Source: Pseudoalteromonas luteoviolacea S2607
Lineage (GTDB): Bacteria; Pseudomonadota; Gammaproteobacteria; Enterobacterales; Alteromonadaceae
Length of the DNA: 64,000 nt
Assembly (NCBI RefSeq): GCF_001625575.1
Contig: NZ_AUXV01000008.1
Coordinates: 124,001-188,000, forward strand
Reading direction: 5' to 3'
In this document: piece by piece, positions 6,569 through 14,820 of the stretch
Numbering within the stretch: the first letter of the stretch is position 1
Layout: each line of letters opens with the position of its first letter
Translations under genes and position numbers: made by a program
Notes under the pieces: model-generated
The model's input: only the letters and a program-made list of their open reading frames with translations
The model's database searches: none
What the model was told of the DNA's origin: nothing

Positions 6569-9403
6569 ATGCAAAAGCAACAGCAAGAACAGGAAATAAA
6601 CCCTGTTTCGCAACTTTATCCCACCAAAACGGCGCTATCGGTCAGCAAAGCACTTGATGCAGATTCGGTAAGTGTCGATTTGTTGTCTTCTGGCGTCGAC
6701 GTAGCAAAACGTTATGCATCTCAAGTCGTTTGGGATCACTTTAATGGAGACCAAACCGCAAAGTTAATCATTGCCAGTGTTTTTAACTACGCAATGACGT
6801 CACTTAAGTCTTTAAACCCATGGGTGACAGCCATTGCTCAGGCGTTGGTTTTTCTGGCTAAAGTACCCGCGGGGGTTGTGTCTGCCGTTTTATGGGCTAT
6901 CGGTAAAATGTGGTTGTGGGTAGCCAATAAATTTTACAATGGAGGCTGGGTAGCCATGGCCTGGGGAGATATCGATGAAGCGTATATCTATCAATGGCTC
7001 AAAAAGGGTAAAGATGCCCACGCAGCATTAAGTGCATTAGTAGAAAACTTAGAAGCGTGGGTTAAGTACATTCAAGATAAGTTATCGAGCAGAGTGGCGG
7101 GCTTAATAGGCGTGAGCGCGGATAGCGATCCCTCAGATGAGCAGGTATCTGATACCGACTCAGACTCGGAGTCATCGCCAAACATTGTAGACAATAAGTT
7201 TATTTCGCTTGGTATTAATCAACCGGACTTAATGGAGTGGGAAGACGGTGCAAATCGACCGAAGCGAGCTGGGCTACATGGCACAGGCGTGGCGAAGGTA
7301 AATTTGCTCGGTCAGCAGTTTGGCGGTGACATAGATATTAAATTGCCATTTGGCTCAGGCTGGGAGGTGTCAGTTGCACCTGTATTTGCCAGTCAACAGG
7401 GAGTCGGCTTTAGTGGAATTATCAGTGCGCATCAAGTGTTAGGTGATGAACTCGTAATAAATGAAGAAGGGTTATCTAGCTTTAAAGCCAGTATTGTTGG
7501 ATTAGATATTGCCGATAAACGTGTTTATTCAGATCTATTGTCATTGCATTACAACAAACAGCAAAAAGAAGTACATTTTTCTGGTGATGCCCATGTGCCT
7601 CTGTGGGATAAGAAAAAGCTTGATGGCGACTTTAACCTAAAGCTTGATACAGCTGGTAAATTTAAATCTTCACGCGCAAAAATCGCGTCATCCGATACGT
7701 TTGAAGTGATCCCAAATCATTTGTCAGTAAGTAACCTTTCTGGTGAAGTTGAAGTTGCTAAGGACACTGCGCCTGAATTCGAGGTGGGAACAGATGTCTC
7801 CTTATATGGCTTGCCTGCCGGAGTTAAAGCTTCAGTAACACAGGCAAAGGTTATGTATCACGACGAGCAGCTCGGGGGCGAAATAGAGGAAGCTGAAGTT
7901 GAAATACCCGTCAGCAAGCACACCACGATGACGTTGGCTCTGAGTAAAGCAAAATTCACGAAAGATAAAATTGAAGCAGAAAATGCGTACATGGATCTGG
8001 ACCACGATAACTCAAAGATAGCCAATGATAAGGCGATTGTGGATTCTAGTTTTTTCTCCGGTAATTTTGACTTTGGCAAAGTGTTTGAACTCAAGCAATT
8101 GAAAGTGCATCAAGGGTTATCTTCCATCAAGTTTGAAGGAGGGAAATTTACTTATGAAAAAGATGAAAACAATGGGCTACAACTACTGCGTGCCCGAATC
8201 TTAGGTCTTGAGGCTTATTATGATAATGACAAGCGAGAAGGTGGCATTAAAGGTGAATGGAAAAAAGGCATTGATTTTCCAGCATTTTCATTAGACTTCC
8301 CGGTTGGCGCTGGCTTTGCTGGGGTGGCTATCGACGTTAGTGGTGGGTTTGAGTTTGGTGCGGGAATTGGCGCAACCTTAAACAATAAAGAAGAAGAAAA
8401 CACCGAAACTGAGATGATATTTAACGTTATTGGTGAGGCATCAGCAAGTGCAAAGGCAAAAGCAAGAATAGAAGCCGGCGCTTTCGTTGGAGTACCGTAC
8501 CTTGCAAAAGTGCAGGGTGGCCTATTTGGCGAAATTAGGGGAGGGGTAGAAGGTAAAGTTCTGGCCTCTGGGAGACTGAAGTACACACGTGGTAAAGGAG
8601 GAGATAGTTTCGGCCATTTTGGCATTGATAAAGACTGGCCAATGCAAGGCGACTTTAGTTTAACTGGTTCTCTCGAAGCTGAAGTGGGTGCATCTATTAA
8701 AGCCAAGGTACTGACATTTGAAAAGGAAATTGCTTCAATTTCTATTGGTGACTGGACATTAGGTGAATATACCTTGGATGGTACTATTAAAAAGAACCCT
8801 GATGGAAAAGGCTATCATATTGAACGCTCCAGTGGGGAGTTTGCTAATAAAAAGCCAGAGCCGGTGAAAGTTACAAAAGAAAACTTAGGCGTTGATAAGT
8901 GGGTCACGCAGTTGGAGAAAGATGGCAGCCACATAGAGTACACAGATGAAGAAGCTAAAAGGAAGTTACCTGAAGTTGCAAGAAAAACTGTTTATAGTCC
9001 TCTAAGTCGAGATCAAAAAGAGGATATTAAAGAAAGGTATACAAACTTGCTTAAGTTGATGCCTCAACAATTGAAGTTTGGAAAAATTTATCAGAAATTT
9101 AAGGCTGAGCGAGAAAAGCTGCCAAACAGTGGCACATATATTTGGACTTCAAAGGTATGGAGTGAAGCTGTGCAGCGTAAGAACTTCTGGTTCATTGAGT
9201 TGAGTTGGAGCAAAGCAAAAGTTGCTGACAAACTTGATGAGTATCACAAGGCGAAGTCTATTTTAGACCGAAGAGTGATCTTACAAAAGCTTGAAGAAAT
9301 AGCCACTGACTATCGGACAAATCGCTCTAAGAACGAGGAAAATAAGGCCGCTGCGCAAGAGTTCTTAGACAGCATAGATAAAGAAAGGTTAATTTTGATG
9401 TAG
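6569..9403 (+). CDS. 944-aa candidate eCIS cargo protein (Mif1-like by size and position)
   Basis: 944 residues from ATG 6569. Layout seen: a glutamine-rich start; a hydrophobic segment at about 65-121 (LNPWVTAIAQALVFLAKVPA and the following AGVVSAVLWAIG) that could be one or two membrane helices; an acidic D/S/E linker at about 185-206; a long beta-rich body from about 215 to 770, with alternating polar strands and a glycine-rich patch near 585-620 (FPVGAGFAGVAIDVSGGFEF); and a charged helical tail from about 790. No secretion signal. The length, position (last gene of the pre-structural cluster) and hydrophobic segment match what I remember of Mif1, the P. luteoviolacea MAC cargo that triggers tubeworm metamorphosis. 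The identification is from memory and unverified. The beta body could also be a lipid-binding or pore-like fold. Confidence 0.6.
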   Translation: MQKQQQEQEINPVSQLYPTKTALSVSKALDADSVSVDLLSSGVDVAKRYASQVVWDHFNGDQTAKLIIASVFNYAMTSLKSLNPWVTAIAQALVFLAKVPAGVVSAVLWAIGKMWLWVANKFYNGGWVAMAWGDIDEAYIYQWLKKGKDAHAALSALVENLEAWVKYIQDKLSSRVAGLIGVSADSDPSDEQVSDTDSDSESSPNIVDNKFISLGINQPDLMEWEDGANRPKRAGLHGTGVAKVNLLGQQFGGDIDIKLPFGSGWEVSVAPVFASQQGVGFSGIISAHQVLGDELVINEEGLSSFKASIVGLDIADKRVYSDLLSLHYNKQQKEVHFSGDAHVPLWDKKKLDGDFNLKLDTAGKFKSSRAKIASSDTFEVIPNHLSVSNLSGEVEVAKDTAPEFEVGTDVSLYGLPAGVKASVTQAKVMYHDEQLGGEIEEAEVEIPVSKHTTMTLALSKAKFTKDKIEAENAYMDLDHDNSKIANDKAIVDSSFFSGNFDFGKVFELKQLKVHQGLSSIKFEGGKFTYEKDENNGLQLLRARILGLEAYYDNDKREGGIKGEWKKGIDFPAFSLDFPVGAGFAGVAIDVSGGFEFGAGIGATLNNKEEENTETEMIFNVIGEASASAKAKARIEAGAFVGVPYLAKVQGGLFGEIRGGVEGKVLASGRLKYTRGKGGDSFGHFGIDKDWPMQGDFSLTGSLEAEVGASIKAKVLTFEKEIASISIGDWTLGEYTLDGTIKKNPDGKGYHIERSSGEFANKKPEPVKVTKENLGVDKWVTQLEKDGSHIEYTDEEAKRKLPEVARKTVYSPLSRDQKEDIKERYTNLLKLMPQQLKFGKIYQKFKAEREKLPNSGTYIWTSKVWSEAVQRKNFWFIELSWSKAKVADKLDEYHKAKSILDRRVILQKLEEIATDYRTNRSKNEENKAAAQEFLDSIDKERLILM

Positions 9404-9722
9404 CACCACGCTCTGTTGACATTATCACAATAGGTGTAAGGAGAGTGTAATACCTAGTGTTTAATTTTAGAGTTATGGTTTTGGCAAGTTGAGTTATCGT
9501 CCTTATCTGGGCGGGGCTCAGCTACTGGGGTATAACATGTAAAAGGAACATTGGTATGTCTAATCTTATTGGACCCAACACTTCGTGACTCAATCTACAC
9601 ACTTTTAGTATTTTAAACATGAGTCAAAATGCAAAGCAGCCAAGAGCTGCTTTTTTTTATAATTAAAATCATTAAGTTAATATGTACAATGGCAAGTGAT
9701 TAGTAATTTTAGGGACAAACCT
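9404..9722. other. Intergenic region after the Mif1-like gene
   Basis: 319 bases. Apart from the terminator at 9633-9658 I see no gene. An 11-codon ORF at 9556-9588 has an AAAGGAAC ribosome-binding site but is too short to support. The 230 bases between the Mif1-like stop and the terminator could be a 3' UTR or a small RNA. Confidence 0.4.
9633..9658 (+). terminator. Rho-independent terminator
   Basis: AAAGCAGC (9633-9640), loop CAAGA, GCTGCTTT (9646-9653), running into an eight-T tract that begins within the stem. A textbook terminator that closes the transcript of the Mif1-like gene, or of a short RNA encoded before it. Confidence 0.88.
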
Positions 9723-11015
9723 ATGAAGCAGTTCTTTTACTCGCCAGTGTTTGCTGGTCTGGCCATATTTCTGAGTGGTTGCGGCGACTCGTCAAATGAT
9801 AATAAGCCACAAGTTCGAATAGCAGAAAAACCAACGCTTTCTTTTACTGCTCAGCAATTTACTCGATGCGGTATCAAGGATTATGCAGGAACGACAGTCA
9901 TATTTCATGACGAAACGGGGCAGGCCATAGCTACGTTTGAAGCGCATAACACGGCACAGTTTACTCAAGAGATCCCAACGGGTGCGAAACATGTCTCAAT
10001 TCTAGGTGAAAACGCTGTATTTGAGACTGAGAAAATTACAGGGGTTATTACCGCTTTAGATATTTCCAAAGGTGCAAAGCTTTCAAATGTGATGTTTTAT
10101 GACCTGACTGACTCTTGTGAGTGCCGTAGTGTGACTGCGGACTTTACTGCTTTGAAAGCAACGCACAGTGATTTCTATATTTTTGATTCGAACTTGAATC
10201 CTTTAAGTGATTACCATGATGAACTTAAAGCTTGTCAAAATAAGCGCAGTGCATTTTATGCGATAAAACTACCTGGGTATGAAGATGTATTAGCCACAGT
10301 TAGTGATGTCTCTACAGATGATAATGAAATTATTTTTAGTGGCAGTGATTTTAGCCATGAGGGAGTGAAACTGGATATAAACGCATTACCTTTGGATTCT
10401 CGATACACTGTCAGAGGGCTTGGAGAATCTGACCAAATAATTTACTCTCAAAGTAGTAGCGTCTCCGCATCTGACGAACAAGTATACACATTCCCTTCGA
10501 TCACGAACGAAAACTATATAACGATTGCAAAATCAGGTATAGAGGAGCTTGACAATTTATCTTTTTACGTGGTGAGCGGCAGTGTTGCTAAAGTTGATGA
10601 AACAGGCATCGTGACAGACATTTCACTACCAAATCAATCTATGGGCATGCTCGAAACAGTTTCAAATATTTTCGGGCGCGGCACATTGGAGTATGACTTT
10701 TCCAAATTGGATAGCCGTCTTAGGGTCGCGCATTGGCGGTTTGAATATCAATGGATTGACAGTGATGTCAATAGAGTGGATTGGGAGGTGCAAGGAGCGC
10801 TACACGCTGCAATTCCTAAGCTGTCATTTGGAGATATTTTAACTGTGCCGGAAGATCGACACACGGAATCGGTAAAAGTTGTAATAAGTGGACATGAAGG
10901 TGCGCCGCTTGACTTAAAAGAGTATAGAGCATCCATTAACGGTAATACGGATTTTACTCACTCAGACAAATATCATTTTGTCAGGATTGAAGCGACAAAT
11001 GTGGTGACGCATTAG
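9723..11015 (+). CDS. Lipoprotein, paralogue of the next gene (430 aa)
   Basis: The ATG at 9723, behind AGGGAC, is preferred over an in-frame GTG at 9696. The N-terminus MKQFFYSPVFAGLAIFLSGC is a type II signal peptide with lipobox LSGC, so the mature protein should be lipid-anchored. The mature part is about 410 residues, mainly beta, with blocks shared with the next lipoprotein: CG....Y near residue 50, V-x-F-H-D, F-x-Q-x-x-P-x-G-A-x-H, T-A-L-x-I-S, a C-E-C motif, a D-F-x-x-L-x-x-T-H-S-D stretch, and A-I-P-K-L-x-F-G near the end. The first domain resembles a carboxypeptidase-regulatory-like beta-sandwich. I recognise no named family. It lies between the cargo gene and the envelope cluster, and a role in displaying or protecting against the particle is only a guess. 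Confidence 0.75.
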   Translation: MKQFFYSPVFAGLAIFLSGCGDSSNDNKPQVRIAEKPTLSFTAQQFTRCGIKDYAGTTVIFHDETGQAIATFEAHNTAQFTQEIPTGAKHVSILGENAVFETEKITGVITALDISKGAKLSNVMFYDLTDSCECRSVTADFTALKATHSDFYIFDSNLNPLSDYHDELKACQNKRSAFYAIKLPGYEDVLATVSDVSTDDNEIIFSGSDFSHEGVKLDINALPLDSRYTVRGLGESDQIIYSQSSSVSASDEQVYTFPSITNENYITIAKSGIEELDNLSFYVVSGSVAKVDETGIVTDISLPNQSMGMLETVSNIFGRGTLEYDFSKLDSRLRVAHWRFEYQWIDSDVNRVDWEVQGALHAAIPKLSFGDILTVPEDRHTESVKVVISGHEGAPLDLKEYRASINGNTDFTHSDKYHFVRIEATNVVTH

Positions 11016-11458
11016 GAAATGTCAGAGTTGCAGTCAGTTACGACTGCAACTCAAATTTACACATTTTCGTTTCGTAATCACGACCTGTTTATTTTAGGTG
11101 CATAAAAAGGACCTAAGCATTTAAAAATAGTTAAGAGTTATAATTAGACAGTATGGGTCCATTTATAGTTACATCCTCCCTGAATGAATAAATACAGTGT
11201 ATTTCCCTCTAACACTTGAGTTAAGTATATTAAAATTAATAGCGTCATAAAAAGCGAATGGAGGGTTGCTATTTTGAATTATTCAAATTTATGCATGTTT
11301 TATTCGCACTCTATACTAAATCTGAGCGCGTTTTTATTGTGTTTTGTTTGAATTTTATTCTATTTTAACTGTTTCGCGAGCGACTTGGGTAGCCATGAAA
11401 GATATAGATAGTGTTTTATAGTACAATCTCAGAAACCATAAGTTTGAGAAGTAATATA
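11016..11458. other. Intergenic region between the two paralogous lipoprotein genes
   Basis: 443 bases, A+T-rich, without a supported gene. It starts with the 11-bp hairpin listed separately. It also contains TTTGAAT-T-ATTCAAA (11273-11287), a 7-bp inverted repeat around one base that could be an operator or simply A+T-rich symmetry. The second lipoprotein therefore probably has its own promoter here; I could not place it with confidence. Confidence 0.4.
11025..11052 (+). terminator. 11-bp perfect hairpin after the first lipoprotein
   Basis: GAGTTGCAGTC (11025-11035), 6-base loop, GACTGCAACTC (11042-11052), ten bases after the stop codon. It is followed by AAATTTACACATTTT rather than a clean T-tract, so it may be a terminator or an mRNA-end stabiliser. 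Confidence 0.6.
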
Positions 11459-12787
11459 GTGAATAAAATATATAAACCAGCGCTAATGGCTGGTTTTTTG
11501 ATGCTCGCTGGGTGTGGCGGATCATCTGAAAGTTCCACAGACAATAAGCCGAATTTACCTGTTGTTCAAGAGAAGCCAAAACTGACATTCCATGTTAAGA
11601 CTCGTACGGACTGCGGTACCACTCCTTATCCCAACGCAAGTGTGGTATTCCATGACGCAGATGGTAACGCCATGGCAGCATATATGACTGATAGCGTCGG
11701 CTTTTTTAGTCAAGATGTACCTGCTGGTGCCGAGCACGCTTCAGTGTTAGGTGTCGAAGATTATGGCAACAATCGAATGGGGACAGGCGACACAGGTAAG
11801 GTGCGCAAAATACATACCGCATTGGAAATCTCTGAAGGCGCACAATTAGAAACAATTGAGTTTTTTGATGTCACTGGTTCGTGCCCATGTCAAGATGTAA
11901 CGGTCGATTTTAGTGAACTCGCAGTTACGCATAGTGACTACATTATTTCGAAGTTTGGCAGTGGGGTTATCGAGGGTTATCAAGACTCCACCAGCGCATG
12001 TGGACACAATCCAAAATTATATTATTCCATCAGCCAACCTGGCTACGATATGGGCAAATTAGCGGTCATTGATGTACCAAAAGCGTCATCGAGCGTGGTA
12101 GTCACAGGGAGTGATTTTGCCCATGACAGCGTGAATGTCCCGACCGTACATTTTGCTGAGAAGTCGAGAGTTCATGTAAATGGCCTTGATAGTGTTGGTG
12201 AGAAGATTTTACTGAATTACGATTATGCTAGCGAGTATTCTAATTTAAAAATCTACCCCTCACTTTCTAGCATTAATGAGCTACTGAATTATAAAAGTGT
12301 ATTAACTTATCCTGAAGAATTACCCGTTATCCACTCTTGGGGAGTCATTGCACACCTTGACAATGAGGGAAAAACAAACGAATTCGCGCTACCAGAAGCG
12401 CAGTTTGAACTTGCAGGTGAGCTAACTAAGGCTGTGCTAATGCAAGAACAAGGGGATGTATATACCTATAACTTCACGGGCATTGATGCACGCTTGCAAC
12501 ACGCAACAGTGGTTTTGAATTTTGAATTACTCGGCTCACCATACAAAAATTTAAAATGGTTCGTTGCAGGTGGATTAAATTCTGCAATACCAAAGTTAAC
12601 CTTTGGGGAGGAGTTTGAGGTTTTCAAAAGAAGTGTCACCCGAAGGGCATCCCTTCATTTATCAGGTTACGATGGTGCACCAATGAACGTCGTTGATTAT
12701 AGACAATATGTTCAAAAACACCTCGGTAAGCCTTCATTAGGAGATAAGGTATTTATTAGTACCAGCCAAAGGCTTAATCTGAATTAA
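11459..12787 (+). CDS. Lipoprotein, paralogue of the preceding gene (442 aa)
   Basis: The GTG at 11459 with GAGAAG upstream gives a proper lipoprotein start (MNKIYKPALMAGFLMLAGC, lipobox LAGC); an upstream in-frame GTG at 11411 would add 16 residues before it and is rejected. The mature domain follows the first lipoprotein along its whole length: V-x-F-H-D, a C-P-C motif where the other has C-E-C, the V-T-V-D-F...T-H-S-D stretch, G-S-D-F-A-H-D, and a closing A-I-P-K-L-T-F-G. The cysteine pairs and conserved H-S-D are candidates for structural disulfides or a ligand site, but no catalytic family is evident. Gene duplication with considerable divergence is the simplest history. It ends in a bidirectional terminator shared with the convergent next gene. 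Confidence 0.75.
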   Translation: MNKIYKPALMAGFLMLAGCGGSSESSTDNKPNLPVVQEKPKLTFHVKTRTDCGTTPYPNASVVFHDADGNAMAAYMTDSVGFFSQDVPAGAEHASVLGVEDYGNNRMGTGDTGKVRKIHTALEISEGAQLETIEFFDVTGSCPCQDVTVDFSELAVTHSDYIISKFGSGVIEGYQDSTSACGHNPKLYYSISQPGYDMGKLAVIDVPKASSSVVVTGSDFAHDSVNVPTVHFAEKSRVHVNGLDSVGEKILLNYDYASEYSNLKIYPSLSSINELLNYKSVLTYPEELPVIHSWGVIAHLDNEGKTNEFALPEAQFELAGELTKAVLMQEQGDVYTYNFTGIDARLQHATVVLNFELLGSPYKNLKWFVAGGLNSAIPKLTFGEEFEVFKRSVTRRASLHLSGYDGAPMNVVDYRQYVQKHLGKPSLGDKVFISTSQRLNLN

Positions 12788-12788
12788 A

Positions 12789-12816
12789 AAATGGCAGCTA
12801 TTTAGCTGCCATTTTT
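12789..12816. terminator. Bidirectional terminator
   Basis: AAATGGCAGCTA (12789-12800) and TAGCTGCCATTT (12803-12814) form a 12-bp inverted repeat flanked by an A-run on the left and T's on the right. It sits between the convergent lipoprotein (+) and secreted-protein (-) genes, two bases after the lipoprotein stop, and can serve both. Confidence 0.88.
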
Positions 12817-12837
12817 CTATCTAAACTTAGAAGTCAA

Positions 12838-13626
12838 TTACTTGATGATAAGCTGATCTTCGTATGTGTAGATGCCGTTAGGGTCTGTCAAGTTGAATAC
12901 TTTAACAGCCATTGTTTTACCCGCAGCATTCTCACACTCAATGATTTGATAAAGCACAGGCTGTGCTGTGTCATTTGTGTATACTTTGTCCTGAGTGAAT
13001 ACATCAGCGTGGAAAACATTTGATGTATCTTTACCGTGGAATAAACCTAGCGAAACACCACGGTTTGCAACTGTGTGGCAGTATGACTGAGAACGGTTTT
13101 GGTTATCAACATTAAGTGTGCTCTTCACACGGTATGCAGAATGGTAACCAAAAGAGTATGGTTGGTTTACGAATTCACCAGCCGGCTCAACTGTGATATC
13201 CCAATCAACAATTGGCGCACCAGGCACATTTACAAGTACGTGGTACCAAGTGTTGTCGGCATCATAACAGCCAAGTTTAAGTAATTTAGAATCTGTTAGG
13301 CGCGCTTCAGGAATACCGTTATTAACACCGATAGTTGCTTGGCCTACGATGTTAGCATCTGGTTGAACAGCGGCATTAACGATGTGACTGCCATCAACGT
13401 TTGAATATAGGTTGCCGTATTCACAACGTGCACCGTCACGCAGCTCAATGTCAGCTGAGAAGTTATGAGCAAATTCACTCGTGATCACTACACGGCTAAC
13501 AGGGCCATCAGCATATACAGTGTGGCGATCATAACCGTTAGTATCAGCGATATTGATAGGCGCAGCAACTGCACTTACAGAAGTTAACATTGCAGCAGCG
13601 AACGTACCTAATTTAAACATTTTCAT
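12838..13626 (-). CDS. Secreted protein of unknown function (262 aa)
   Basis: The start at 13626 (ATGAAAATGTTT) is chosen because AGGA lies eight bases upstream and it begins a clean signal peptide, MKMFKLGTFAAAMLTSVSA, cleaved near VAA-AP; the longer frame to 13680 would bury it. The mature 240 residues are beta-rich, contain four cysteines (two likely disulfides) and few charged clusters. I recognise no family and no active-site motif. It should be periplasmic or exported by the type II pathway. The codon choice is regular (few rare codons), which may mean it is well expressed. It lies convergent to the second lipoprotein and is preceded by a leader hairpin at 13651-13677. Confidence 0.75.
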   Translation of the reverse strand: MKMFKLGTFAAAMLTSVSAVAAPINIADTNGYDRHTVYADGPVSRVVITSEFAHNFSADIELRDGARCEYGNLYSNVDGSHIVNAAVQPDANIVGQATIGVNNGIPEARLTDSKLLKLGCYDADNTWYHVLVNVPGAPIVDWDITVEPAGEFVNQPYSFGYHSAYRVKSTLNVDNQNRSQSYCHTVANRGVSLGLFHGKDTSNVFHADVFTQDKVYTNDTAQPVLYQIIECENAAGKTMAVKVFNLTDPNGIYTYEDQLIIK

Positions 13627-13650
13627 TTTTAATCCTTTGGATAGTTTTAT

Positions 13651-13677
13651 AAAGCCAGCCTTATTGGGCTGGCCTTT
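13651..13677 (-). promoter_or_regulatory. Leader hairpin upstream of the secreted-protein gene
   Basis: On the minus strand GCCAGCC pairs with GGCTGGC (13667-13673 with 13654-13660), with flanking AAA/TTT, ending about 25 bases before the ATG at 13626. It resembles a terminator but has only a short T-run, so attenuation or 5'-end stabilisation are both possible. Confidence 0.5.
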
Positions 13678-13680
13678 CAC

Positions 13681-14066
13681 TTGTCAGTTTTAGTTAGTTA
13701 TCACTTGGGCCCAAAGCGGTAACGCGGAGCCAAAGTAGCAAACAAAAATAATGCCGGCAAATCTGGAGAATCTTTTTCAATTTTTGTATATAAAAATATT
13801 TATATGTTTAAAAAACAGTGAGATAGATTTTTTGTAAGTGGCGGGCGTAATCTGAGTTAAGGCAAATGAAATAATTCATAATAAACCCTCATGGATTCTG
13901 CGTAACTCATTTTACTAAGGTAATGAATTATATGTTCACAAATGTACTTTATTGAATATGCATTTAGGGAGGTAGGTGAACGAGAGATACAAGCACGTAT
14001 TTGTTGCTCTTTTTACCTAGCTCGGTGAACAAGAATTGGAGAGATAAAAGTCAAACTTTAATGGCG
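13681..14066. other. Intergenic region, no gene seen
   Basis: 386 bases between two minus-strand genes. It is A+T-rich with no ORF, terminator or repeat that I can support. It should contain the promoter of the secreted-protein gene and the 3' end of the FecR-domain gene transcript. Confidence 0.4.
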
Positions 14067-14678
14067 CTATTGAATTGTTTTTACAGCGTCTTGTAGTTTT
14101 TGTTCTGACCATTTCTCTGGTTGTGAAGGCGCTTCTCCTTGGCGCAAAGTAGACCCAGTTCCAGGCTCGGTAATGACGACGCGGCCAAACTGGTTTTCAA
14201 TGATGATAGGGTGTTCGCTATCGAGCAAGATTACATCAATGGTTTCTTGGCTATAAAGGTTACCGCCCCAAAAGTCAGTGCCTCTAATCCCGATTGACCC
14301 CATTGGTGTTTTAATTTTGAAATTAGGCCGTGCAACTTTAGTTATTTCGCCCGTTACAACTCTAAACGCACCCGTTACAAATTCGAGTGTGGCATTGGGT
14401 GTTTGATGTTGTGTTCCATGATTAAACTCTAAGACTGAAAACTGTGTGTCCGCGCCCAATGTAAGGATAGTACCTTCACTAAACTTTATTTGCGCGCGAG
14501 CTTTGTCCCCTGTAACGATGAGGTCGTTATTATATATCGCAGATTTGCGCTTTAACTTTCGTTGATTTTTATTTTGCTCTGCGACCACAAAGTGTTTCGC
14601 TAACATGGCTTTTGCAACTTGCTCTGCGCTTACTGAAAATGAAAGAAAACAAAAACATAATGTTGTAATTAGCTTCAT
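14067..14678 (-). CDS. Exported FecR-domain protein (203 aa)
   Basis: 203 residues. N-terminal signal peptide MKLITTLCFCFLSFSVSA, so it should be exported. Residues about 45-155 form a FecR-type domain: NDLIVTGDKARAQIKFSEGT, then LTLGADTQFSVLEF, VTGAFRVVTGE, and the characteristic K-T-P-M-G-S-I-G-I-R-G-T-D-F. Classical FecR is an inner-membrane sigma regulator; stand-alone exported FecR-domain proteins such as this lack the transmembrane anti-sigma part, and no ECF sigma gene is adjacent, so iron signalling should not be assumed. It is transcribed divergently from the RpfF-like gene, sharing a 142-base promoter region, which hints at joint function with the envelope cluster to the right. Confidence 0.85.
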   Translation of the reverse strand: MKLITTLCFCFLSFSVSAEQVAKAMLAKHFVVAEQNKNQRKLKRKSAIYNNDLIVTGDKARAQIKFSEGTILTLGADTQFSVLEFNHGTQHQTPNATLEFVTGAFRVVTGEITKVARPNFKIKTPMGSIGIRGTDFWGGNLYSQETIDVILLDSEHPIIIENQFGRVVITEPGTGSTLRQGEAPSQPEKWSEQKLQDAVKTIQ

Positions 14679-14820
14679 CCTATTCTCAAACCTAGTATCG
14701 ACAATTTTTATTTGTAACTAAGGTTTTAGCCCTTTTGTAAATTTTGCGCAAATAATCAATCACAAATTCAAGACGGCTACGTCGTCAAGATGAAAGAAAC
14801 AAAAACGGTAGCGATTTTTT

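Noticed and set aside
8218..8706. 162-aa ORF on the minus strand
   Set aside because: It lies entirely within the 944-aa gene, is proline- and serine-rich shadow sequence, and has no recognisable domain.
9556..9588. Ten-residue ORF with a good ribosome-binding site
   Set aside because: Too short to support as a gene; may be chance.
14067..14678. FecR-domain protein as evidence of an iron-responsive sigma system
   Set aside because: No sigma factor or TonB receptor is adjacent and the protein has a cleavable signal peptide rather than a membrane anchor.
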